Origin: Burkholderia sp.
GTDB lineage: Bacteria > Pseudomonadota > Gammaproteobacteria > Burkholderiales > Burkholderiaceae
NCBI GenBank assembly: GCA_028292565.1
Contig: JAQGMD010000142.1
Span: 1 to 5,863, forward strand
Direction of reading: 5' to 3'
DNA length: 5,863 bases
The notes under the pieces are model-generated. The model worked only from the letters and a program-made list of their open reading frames with translations, was not told the origin of the DNA and searched no databases. A program made the translations under genes and the position numbers. This document shows, piece by piece, positions 1 to 5,863 of this stretch (position 1 is the first letter of the stretch; every line of letters starts with the position of its first letter).

Positions 1-184
1 TGCGGTTTGGTTGCGGAGGAAATATCGGGAGCGGGGGTCGCTTAATGATGTTACACGGTTGGCTTGTGAGTTGTGGAGGTCAGGCGAAGTATCGCAACAA
101 GGATAATCGTAGGTTGGGATGCATGTCGCATTTATTTATATCGATACGCATGCCTGCAAGGGGAATGTGGATTAGCCCGACACC
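1..184. other. Non-coding or gene-end region after the operon's last visible gene
   Basis: No convincing gene was found. On the minus strand only two overlapping tiny frames of 23 and 26 codons occur, neither with a well-spaced ribosome site. On the plus strand, two short frames enter from the window edge: one ends at a TAA at 43-45 (tail residues CGLVAEEISGAGVA) and one at a TAA at 104-106. Either could be the last codons of a convergent gene, but the stretch is too short to decide. No clear intrinsic terminator is present, so the operon may continue to a gene beyond the edge. Confidence 0.5.
121..153. repeat. Imperfect inverted repeat with AT-rich loop downstream of the HlyD-family gene
   Basis: GCATG at 121-125 pairs with CATGC at 149-153, and after a one-base bulge CG at 127-128 pairs with CG at 147-148. 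This encloses an 18-base AT-rich loop containing TATCGATA-type sequence. The stem is only seven pairs and has no T-run on either side, so it is a poor intrinsic terminator. It could be a protein-binding site, part of a promoter, or chance. Confidence 0.3.
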
Positions 185-1555
185 TCACCCCCCAATCTGC
201 CTGAACGGGTCCAGCGCAAGATCAATCAACCGCCGCTCGCGCACCACGATTTCCGCTGTCGCCGTCATTCCGTACCGCAGCGGATATTTTTTATCCGCGA
301 CCGTGTAATGGTCCCGTGCGAGCATCACGCGCCCTTCGTAAACCGGCTGTTTGGTTTGCGGAGACGGCTTGGTAGCGGGCGAAATATATTCAAGCGTGCC
401 ATCGATGAGCCCATAGCGTTGGTAGGCAAACGCATTGAATTTCAATTTCACCGGAAGGCCTTCGCGCAAAAAACCGCGGTCCTGCTCGGCGATGTCGATC
501 TTGAGCACGGGACGCGCATTTTTCGGAGCGATGCCGCCAAGAGGCGTATTGGCCTGAACCTTGTCGCCCGGCTGTGTCGACGTGACATCAGTGATCACAC
601 CGTCGACAGGCGCGAGGATCAGCAGAAAATTGTCCTTGTCGATATTTTCAAAACGGATTCTTGCGGCAGCATCGGCAACAAGGCGAGCAGTTTGTACCTG
701 CAACCGCAATTTATCCTCGGTGTTGGCAACCTCCCTTGCAGCAGCCTCATACTGCAAGCGCAATTTGGCAAGCTCCTGGCCGCTGCTCTCGAGTTGAGAC
801 CGGGCTTGTCCGAGTTCGACGCCTTGCCGCGCATTCAGTTCTGCCAGTCTCGACTGCGCCACGCGCAAGGCGTTTTCGGCTGCGAGCAAGGCATTCTTCT
901 TGGATTGAACCTGCAATTGGGATACCCCGCCGCCGCCCGGGGACGCGAGCAAGCGCGCGAACTTGTCCGCCTCATCGCGGGCAGCATCGCGAGCGCGACG
1001 AGCCTCTTCGAGATTGGTCCGCGCCTCCTGCACTTGCGCCTTCTGTCCCTCCCCCAGCCGGCTCGTGCCTTCAGCGACGCGTTTCTCGTGCTGGTGCTCT
1101 TCCAGTTCCATCTGTTGTTTCAGGGTCGCCGCCCTGCGTTCCAGCAGCGCTTTCTTTTCCGGGAATTGCTTCCATTCGCGCTCAGCATCCTCCAGCTTCA
1201 GCTGCGCCTCGAGCGCACTGGTGGCAGCTTCGATCGCGCCCCTCGCATTGAGCCTTGCCACCACATCGCCCTTCGATACCGGCTGGCCTTCGGCCATGTA
1301 GAGATTGGCGAGCTCGCCGTCGACCGGCGCGTAAAAGCGCCGCACTTCCGATTCCGGCATGAGTGAACCCGGCGCCATCACCATCACGTCCGCGTGCCCG
1401 AAAAACGACCAGGCCAGCGCGGATATGACGAGTGCCACCATGGTGAATATAGCGGCCTGCGTAAACCGCCATGGCTCCGCGGTAAGGATAGCTATGCCTT
1501 CGGCACTATGATCGCCCAGCGCCTCAGTTAGCGGTCTTAGACTTTCTCTCTTCAT
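185..1555 (-). CDS. HlyD-family membrane fusion protein (periplasmic adaptor of a type I-like exporter)
   Basis: A complete 456-residue protein linking an inner-membrane pump to the outer membrane channel. About 33 cytoplasmic residues precede one membrane helix (about 34-52). The first half of a biotinyl-lipoyl domain (74-101, APVDGELANLYMAEG pattern) leads into a long Ala/Glu/Arg/Gln-rich helical hairpin (about 107-305), whose turn appears to be the Gly-rich PGGGGVS segment (206-212). The second lipoyl half (about 311-343, LAPVDGVITDV) and a beta-barrel domain (about 349-440) ending in YGMTATAEIVV follow. The membrane-anchored N terminus and the RRLIDLALDP tail fit HlyD adaptors of type I secretion better than lipid-anchored RND adaptors. 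The ATG start is supported by GGGAG six bases upstream. The start lies within the end of the FHA gene. No ABC transporter is visible, so substrate is unknown: a protein, a peptide or a small molecule are all possible. Confidence 0.94.
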   Translation of the reverse strand: MKRESLRPLTEALGDHSAEGIAILTAEPWRFTQAAIFTMVALVISALAWSFFGHADVMVMAPGSLMPESEVRRFYAPVDGELANLYMAEGQPVSKGDVVARLNARGAIEAATSALEAQLKLEDAEREWKQFPEKKALLERRAATLKQQMELEEHQHEKRVAEGTSRLGEGQKAQVQEARTNLEEARRARDAARDEADKFARLLASPGGGGVSQLQVQSKKNALLAAENALRVAQSRLAELNARQGVELGQARSQLESSGQELAKLRLQYEAAAREVANTEDKLRLQVQTARLVADAAARIRFENIDKDNFLLILAPVDGVITDVTSTQPGDKVQANTPLGGIAPKNARPVLKIDIAEQDRGFLREGLPVKLKFNAFAYQRYGLIDGTLEYISPATKPSPQTKQPVYEGRVMLARDHYTVADKKYPLRYGMTATAEIVVRERRLIDLALDPFRQIGG

Positions 1556-4064
1556 CGCTGTCTCCCAGCAGTGCCAGTTTCGCTTTCAGTAGCGAAGGCT
1601 CGAGGACGTTGCGCAAGTCGCGCATGGACTTGCGCTGCAGTTCTGTTTCCGCGTTGATCTCGTCGCGTGCCTTGATCCATTCAGGCGGAACATCCGCTTT
1701 CAACTGGGTGACGATACGCATGCCCTGTTGCGCGTCCCGACTCGATTCGGAAAGCAAGCGGGATTGCGTGCGGAACTGATCCGAAATCGTGCCCTCGAGC
1801 CGCTGCCTTCCTTCAATCGCCCCATTCTCCCGATACTGGCGCCACTGAGCCAGCGCCTGCTTCATCAGCGCCTGCGCCCGCGCCAGCGCCTTGTCCTTGT
1901 TCTGGCCAACCTCTTCAGAGACAGCCCGAATGAAATAAATGTCTTCGTCAGGATGCAGCGAACCGTAGAACGACAGGAGCCGTTCATCATATTCCTTGAT
2001 GACCCGCGCCTTTTGCAGTTCGGCGTATTGATCGACCAGCGATTTCTTGCGCTCCAGCTCCCTGGCAGCCGCATCTGCCCACGATCCCTTGTTCATCTTC
2101 TGCAAGCGCTCGAACGCCTGCCGGCTATGCCCTTCCCGCCAATCCGCCGATACCGCCTGATATTCTTGAATGACCTCTGCAGGAGGCAGCCGATTGCTTG
2201 CAGCCAGCGTGCGAAACTTTGCCTGGAACGGCGGTGTCGCGAACTTTGCCTTGGCAATAAGCGCAACGAGCGGACCGAGGTTGCGGGCGCGCGCTTCGTT
2301 TTCCACCTGCACATACTGGAGCAAATCCTTCCGCACGCTTTCCAGACCCAGCCGCGGATATTTCTCCGCATACTCCTTCAGGACGGCCTCCAGCGCTTCC
2401 GGACGGTCCTGCTTCAACTCTGTGTCGATGGAAGCTTTCAGACGGTCGATAGCAGCGAGGTAGACCGCATCATCACTTTGCAGTTTGCGCAGATGACTGA
2501 GCGCCTCGGCGTACGGTTCCCGGAACTCCGGAACGATGGATGAAATCCTGTCGAGCGCCCTTTGATGACCGTTGGTATCCTCGTTCCATCGATCGAGCAG
2601 GTTCTTTATCGTTACCTCGTCCGCATAGATACGAATCGGCGCATCCACGCCTCCCCTGCCGAGCACAAACTGCTCGATATTGCCGGTCCATTCGAGCTCG
2701 CTCACCAGCGACGCCTCGGCGCCGGCCTGTTTCATGCGTGTAAGGACGGCAGCAGCGCGATCGAATTCGCGGGCTTTCAATAAACGCAGCCACTCCGGCA
2801 GGTGCGCTTTCAGTATCGCTTCGGTGGCCAGCACCTTGATTTCGGCGTTGTCAGGATTACTTTGCGCGTATAGTCGCGCAACGGCCGCGGCCTGGCCATG
2901 CTCGCCGCGCGCGAGAAGATCCTTCAGTTCCCGCTCAGGGGCCCCAGCGCGATAATTGAAAAATGCCGCTATCGCCACCGCTGCTACGAGCAACGTTACG
3001 CCCCAGGCCACACGTTTCGGGCTCTTGCGATCCTTATCGGAGAACGCTTCAGACAGCTCGGACATGAACACCGCCAATTTGCTCCTGGGCCGTCGCTTGT
3101 CTGCACCATTGGGTCCTTTGGGCGCATCGTCGGCCTGTTTCAGTTCCTCGTTGATTTCCACGTCGTCCTGCTGCGGCGCCTGATCGACGCAGAATATGTC
3201 GAGGAAGGAACCCGCGGCGGCAACAAACGTGGTCTTGTCCGCATCGCCGTCGCTTACCGCGACGCTGGGTGCGGAGGGACTTAGTTTGGTCAGCGTAGGA
3301 TCGGCCTCCACCTCTTCCGTCTGCAGACTCGCCTTGTACACAAAATGATGCCCGCCGAACCCGATCACGCCATCCTCTTCGAGTGGAGCCGCGTGCTCGT
3401 CGAGGCGCTTGCCGGCAACGAACGTGCCGTTGGTGCTGCCCAGATCCTCAATGAAAGGTGCGCCGCCTTTCAGGAAGATGTGCGCGTGGCGCCGCGAGAG
3501 GTAATTCACCTGATGCGGAAACTCTTCCTTGTAACGCGAGAAGACCTCGTCCGCCTTGCTGATCAGGAATGGGAACTGTGTGACCACCACCGGCTGCAGC
3601 CCAAGGTCGCTGCGCTCCGGCGTCAGTGTCAGGCTGACAAGCTTCGCGCCGCGTCCGGGAGTCCGCACCCGTGCGCCCAATTGAACCCGATAGCACAATG
3701 CTTTTCCAAAACAAACCTCGTCGCCGTCGTTCAGCCGGGCGGTCTTCTGCCGCACTTCGACGCCATTCACCGACGTGCCGTTCTTGCTGCCGAGGTCTGC
3801 GAGATAGACGGCGCCCGACTCGAAGAAGATACGCGCGTGCCGGCGTGAAAGGTCGGCGGTGACCGCCGGCGCATACGTTTCGAAAGGAGGTTCGCTGCGG
3901 CCGATGGCGAACAGGCTCTCCTCAATGCGGATATCGCCCAGCTCGGGATGCGTGAGCGGCTTGAGTACGATAGCGCACTCGGTGAAATCGCCTGGTCCCT
4001 GATCAGCTGCGGGTTGCATCTGCGCGACCAGGCCGTCGTCGGGAACGATGGAGGCGTGCGTCAT
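1524..4064 (-). CDS. Tandem-FHA single-pass membrane protein with large helical periplasmic region
   Basis: An 846-residue protein. FHA domains bind phosphothreonine peptides. FHA1 spans about residues 30-128 with GRS (55-57), SRRHA (73-77) and LGSKNGTSVNG (91-101). FHA2 spans about 155-247 with SRRHA (190-194) and DLGSTNGTFVAG (207-218), but has ISK (168-170) where FHA1 has IGRS. An acidic, Pro-rich, probably disordered linker (about 248-325) follows, then a basic stretch (344-351) and one hydrophobic helix (about 352-369). By the positive-inside rule the FHA half is cytoplasmic and residues 370-846 are periplasmic. That part is cysteine-free, charged and helical, with TPR-like patches near 376-445 and 555-590 and likely coiled coil near 660-830. 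I recognise no named family for it. It lies between the outer membrane factor (ATGA overlap, weak AGG ribosome site, so translation is probably coupled) and the adaptor (32-base overlap). I infer a regulatory or scaffolding subunit of the exporter; a role unrelated to export is possible. Confidence 0.9.
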   Translation of the reverse strand: MTHASIVPDDGLVAQMQPAADQGPGDFTECAIVLKPLTHPELGDIRIEESLFAIGRSEPPFETYAPAVTADLSRRHARIFFESGAVYLADLGSKNGTSVNGVEVRQKTARLNDGDEVCFGKALCYRVQLGARVRTPGRGAKLVSLTLTPERSDLGLQPVVVTQFPFLISKADEVFSRYKEEFPHQVNYLSRRHAHIFLKGGAPFIEDLGSTNGTFVAGKRLDEHAAPLEEDGVIGFGGHHFVYKASLQTEEVEADPTLTKLSPSAPSVAVSDGDADKTTFVAAAGSFLDIFCVDQAPQQDDVEINEELKQADDAPKGPNGADKRRPRSKLAVFMSELSEAFSDKDRKSPKRVAWGVTLLVAAVAIAAFFNYRAGAPERELKDLLARGEHGQAAAVARLYAQSNPDNAEIKVLATEAILKAHLPEWLRLLKAREFDRAAAVLTRMKQAGAEASLVSELEWTGNIEQFVLGRGGVDAPIRIYADEVTIKNLLDRWNEDTNGHQRALDRISSIVPEFREPYAEALSHLRKLQSDDAVYLAAIDRLKASIDTELKQDRPEALEAVLKEYAEKYPRLGLESVRKDLLQYVQVENEARARNLGPLVALIAKAKFATPPFQAKFRTLAASNRLPPAEVIQEYQAVSADWREGHSRQAFERLQKMNKGSWADAAARELERKKSLVDQYAELQKARVIKEYDERLLSFYGSLHPDEDIYFIRAVSEEVGQNKDKALARAQALMKQALAQWRQYRENGAIEGRQRLEGTISDQFRTQSRLLSESSRDAQQGMRIVTQLKADVPPEWIKARDEINAETELQRKSMRDLRNVLEPSLLKAKLALLGDSDEERKSKTAN
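1562..1566 (-). promoter_or_regulatory. Ribosome binding site of the HlyD-family gene
   Basis: The minus strand reads GGGAGACAGCG directly before the ATG at 1553-1555, giving a GGAG core six bases from the start. It lies inside the coding end of the FHA gene and is the main reason for accepting the start that makes the two genes overlap by 32 bases. Confidence 0.75.
4061..4064 (-). other. ATGA stop/start overlap joining outer membrane factor and FHA genes
   Basis: The four minus-strand bases ATGA hold both the FHA gene start (ATG) and the outer membrane factor stop (TGA). The FHA gene has only a weak ribosome site (AGG, three bases before the ATG), so its translation probably depends on ribosomes finishing the upstream gene. 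Confidence 0.85.
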
Positions 4065-5455
4065 TTGCCTGCATCGCTGACTTCCACGGCCGGCCAGCCT
4101 CCGCCGAGCGCCTTGTAGAGCGTCACCGTGTCCGAAAGAATCTGCTGGTGGTTCGCCAGCATTGCCAGTTGCGCCGCCAATAGCGAGCGCTCGGTCTCGA
4201 ATACCTCCAGCTGCGAAACGATGCCTTCCCTGACTTGCCGTTCCGTCTGCGCGGCAACCACCTGCAAATGATCGATCTGCTGCTGCAGTTCAGTCCGCTG
4301 TTTTTTATGCGCATCGAGATTGACGAGCGCGTTCTCGACCTCCTCAAAAGCCGCGATGACCGTACGCCGATACTCCTGCTCGACGACCTGGGTTTGCGCC
4401 TCGGTTGTTTTAACGCGTGCCTTCACACTCGGGTCCAGCAACGGAATGTTAATGCTCGGCAGCAGACCGAACGTGAAACTCTTCAGCAAATCGGTGAGGG
4501 CGAAACTTGATGTTCCTCCGCGCCCGGTCAGGCTGATTGAAGGCAGTTGCGCAAGCTTTGCCTGTCCTACCAGGTTATACCCCTCCAACACACGATACTC
4601 TGCGGCCACGATGTCAGGCCTGCGCTTGAGCAGATCGGACGGCAAACCGGCCGGTACGACCGGAAGCCGCACCCGGTCCTGCAGGCGGGAGCCGGGCACT
4701 TTGAAATCCCCTGCCGGTATGCCCATCAGGGTGGCAAGCGCATTGCCCGCAAGGCCGCGCGACCGTTGCAGTTCCAGCAGCTCGGTGGTGAGCCGGTTGA
4801 TTTCGGCGCGCTGTTGCAGCACCCGTGTGTTCGGCACCAGGCCACTCGCGTACATGGCCTCGAAGATTGCCAGTATCTGCCGATTCTTGACGACCGCTCG
4901 TTCCTGCTGCTCGATCTGCTCGTCAAATTGCAGTATCTGGAAATAGGTGGTCGATACGTTCGACACCAGCGTCAGGTATCCGGCCCGCCAGTCCGCTTCG
5001 GAAGCCTGGTACGCCGCGGTCTGCGCCTGCACGCCCTTCTCGACTTTGCCCCAGACATCGATATCCCAGTTAACCTGGGTACCCAGGTTGAATGACTTGG
5101 AGAACTTCTGCCCGGTGCTTTTTTCGAAGCTGGCGCCCGCGCCCAGATCGAGACTCGGCAAGGCACCCGCCCGGGCTTCTCCGATCTGAGTCCGCGCGAC
5201 CCCGATACGGGCAGCGAGAACCTTTACGTCAAAGTTGCCTGCGATCGCCTTGGTGACGAGGCTGTCGAGATAAGGATCGCGGAATTCAGTCCACCACTCG
5301 GGAGAGATGGTTTCCGACGCCGATACCGTGGGCTGCGAATAACTCGTTTTGATCGGCGCTTCGGGACGCCGGTAATCCGGCATACTGACGTCGGCGCAAC
5401 CGCATAGCACGATCGCGACAACCCCGGCGATTACAAATGGTTGAGTGTTATACAT
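4061..5455 (-). CDS. NodT/OprM-like outer membrane factor lipoprotein (TolC superfamily)
   Basis: A complete 464-residue protein, normal length for the family. It forms the trimeric outer-membrane channel and periplasmic tunnel of tripartite exporters. A lipoprotein signal precedes the lipobox Leu17-Cys18-Gly19-Cys20; Ala follows Cys20, so outer-membrane sorting is expected. Family landmarks follow in order: the WWTEFRDPYLDSLV segment (54-67), a first helical and strand repeat with the GLPSDLLKRRPDI signature at 270-282, a second repeat (about 283-450) and the terminal YKALGGGW at 447-454. Together these make two outer membrane efflux repeats. The ATG at 5453-5455 is the only usual start codon in the frame, since an upstream stop at 5498-5500 closes it and no ATG, GTG or TTG lies between; an AGGTG ribosome site precedes it. 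The signal peptide has no Lys or Arg before its hydrophobic core, which is unusual. The stop overlaps the next start as ATGA. NodT-type factors usually serve RND pumps, but here the partner adaptor is HlyD-like. Confidence 0.95.
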   Translation of the reverse strand: MYNTQPFVIAGVVAIVLCGCADVSMPDYRRPEAPIKTSYSQPTVSASETISPEWWTEFRDPYLDSLVTKAIAGNFDVKVLAARIGVARTQIGEARAGALPSLDLGAGASFEKSTGQKFSKSFNLGTQVNWDIDVWGKVEKGVQAQTAAYQASEADWRAGYLTLVSNVSTTYFQILQFDEQIEQQERAVVKNRQILAIFEAMYASGLVPNTRVLQQRAEINRLTTELLELQRSRGLAGNALATLMGIPAGDFKVPGSRLQDRVRLPVVPAGLPSDLLKRRPDIVAAEYRVLEGYNLVGQAKLAQLPSISLTGRGGTSSFALTDLLKSFTFGLLPSINIPLLDPSVKARVKTTEAQTQVVEQEYRRTVIAAFEEVENALVNLDAHKKQRTELQQQIDHLQVVAAQTERQVREGIVSQLEVFETERSLLAAQLAMLANHQQILSDTVTLYKALGGGWPAVEVSDAGK

Positions 5456-5459
5456 GTCA

Positions 5460-5464
5460 CACCT
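5460..5464 (-). promoter_or_regulatory. Ribosome binding site of the outer membrane factor gene
   Basis: The minus strand reads AGGTG four bases before the ATG at 5453-5455. It is a moderate Shine-Dalgarno match and supports this ATG, the only usual start codon available in the frame. It lies in the 37-base gap after the HD-GYP stop, where I see no terminator-like hairpin with a T-run. Confidence 0.55.
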
Positions 5465-5492
5465 GTAGCGGGCACACGACGCGGCTCGCGGT

Positions 5493-5863
5493 TTACCTCA
5501 TGGCGGATGCCGTCGTCCATACCCTCGATTCGACAAACACATTGAACAAGCCGGCATCGAGATGCCCGGACCGGCACTCCATTTCGATCAGGTCTAGCGC
5601 CTGTTCGACAGGCAGGGCCTTCTTGTACGGGCGGTCACCAGCGGTGAGCGCATCGTAGATGTCGCATATAGTCAGAATCCGCGTTTGCATACTGATCTGG
5701 GCGCCTCGCAAGACCATCGGATAGCCCGAGCCGTCGAGCTTCTCGTGATGCCCATGCGCTATCGACGGAACGCCGGCAAGGTCGCGGGTCCATGGAATCA
5801 ATATCAGGAACGAATAGGAATCCGCCACATGCGACTCGATTTGCCGCCGCTCTTCCGGTGTCA
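5493..5863 (-). CDS. HD-GYP domain c-di-GMP phosphodiesterase, C-terminal part (5' end beyond window)
   Basis: This is the last 122 residues of a protein that enters from the window edge in an open frame; an internal GTG at 5828 is not the real start, because the codons before it already encode conserved domain sequence (TPEERRQIESHV). The fragment carries the GYP signature HHEKLDGSGYP at 5718-5750, then DIYDAL and RPYK, which are the order and spacing of the C-terminal half of HD-GYP domains. Known family members are metal-dependent phosphodiesterases that hydrolyse cyclic-di-GMP in the cytoplasm. The HD metal-binding dyad and any sensory or receiver domain lie outside the window, so activity and input cannot be judged. 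HHE, DG and GYP residues are intact, which argues for an active enzyme. The protein ends at a TAA about 70 residues after RPYK, a normal end for the family. The next gene starts 37 bases downstream on the same strand, so co-transcription is plausible. Confidence 0.93.
   Translation of the reverse strand, partial: TPEERRQIESHVADSYSFLILIPWTRDLAGVPSIAHGHHEKLDGSGYPMVLRGAQISMQTRILTICDIYDALTAGDRPYKKALPVEQALDLIEMECRSGHLDAGLFNVFVESRVWTTASAMR

Noticed and set aside
101..160. Tiny minus-strand frames (MRIDINK..., MRHASQP...) as a small peptide gene or exporter substrate
   Set aside because: 23 and 26 codons, no well-spaced ribosome site, and no double-glycine leader or other export signal.
308..1366. 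A 352-codon open frame on the plus strand opposite the adaptor gene
   Set aside because: It is in exact codon register with the minus-strand gene, so its stops would need TTA, CTA or TCA codons there, which this GC-rich gene seldom uses. Its product has no recognisable domain, while the minus frame encodes a clear HlyD protein.
1728..2543. A 271-codon plus-strand frame opposite the FHA protein's periplasmic region
   Set aside because: Same codon-register effect as above; no domain, and the opposite strand has a consistent long reading frame with coupled neighbours.
3345..3848. A 167-codon plus-strand frame opposite the FHA domains
   Set aside because: It is in register with the FHA gene, and the minus strand encodes unmistakable FHA motifs here.
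3324..3977. Recent duplication of the FHA domain as a DNA repeat
   Set aside because: The two domains share motifs but differ widely in loops and nucleotide sequence, so this is an old tandem arrangement and not a DNA repeat.
4547..5095. A 182-codon plus-strand frame opposite the outer membrane factor gene
   Set aside because: In register with the minus-strand gene and without recognisable protein features.
5456..5492. CGCG-AGC-CGCG mini-hairpin in the gap before the outer membrane factor gene, as a terminator
   Set aside because: Only a four-pair stem, partly at the edge of the HD-GYP end, with no T-run; too weak to separate transcripts.
1..5863. CRISPR array, tRNA, rRNA, insertion sequence or phage attachment site
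   Set aside because: No spaced direct repeats, no cloverleaf or rRNA-like sequence, no transposase or terminal inverted repeats seen; nearly the whole window is four minus-strand genes.

Overview
The window reads as part of one minus-strand operon from a Gram-negative bacterium. The sequence shows an outer-membrane efflux lipoprotein and a HlyD-type periplasmic adaptor, which together need an inner and an outer membrane. Base composition is moderately GC-rich by eye, and the HD-GYP and NodT-like sequences look proteobacterial. A beta- or gammaproteobacterium is my best guess, but no marker gene settles this.

In transcription order, from the high-coordinate end: (1) the C-terminal part of an HD-GYP cyclic-di-GMP phosphodiesterase, cut by the window edge (5863 to 5493); (2) after a 37-base gap, a complete NodT/TolC-like outer membrane factor lipoprotein (5455 to 4061); (3) overlapping it by an ATGA junction, an 846-residue single-pass membrane protein with two N-terminal FHA domains and a large helical periplasmic region (4064 to 1524); (4) overlapping that by 32 bases, a HlyD/type-I-secretion-type membrane fusion protein (1555 to 185). 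The last 184 bases (1-184) hold no convincing gene, only a short AT-rich imperfect inverted repeat and possibly the tail of a convergent gene.

Genes 2 to 4 are tightly packed and probably translationally coupled. The outer membrane factor and the adaptor would form the envelope conduit of a tripartite exporter. Its inner-membrane pump, most likely an ABC transporter, is not in the window. The FHA protein between them is the unusual part. Its cytoplasmic half could read threonine phosphorylation while its 477-residue periplasmic half sits where the adaptor and outer membrane factor meet. With an HD-GYP gene directly upstream, the layout suggests export controlled by protein phosphorylation and perhaps cyclic-di-GMP. 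That link is inferred from gene order and domains. No kinase, phosphatase, ABC transporter or exported substrate is visible here.
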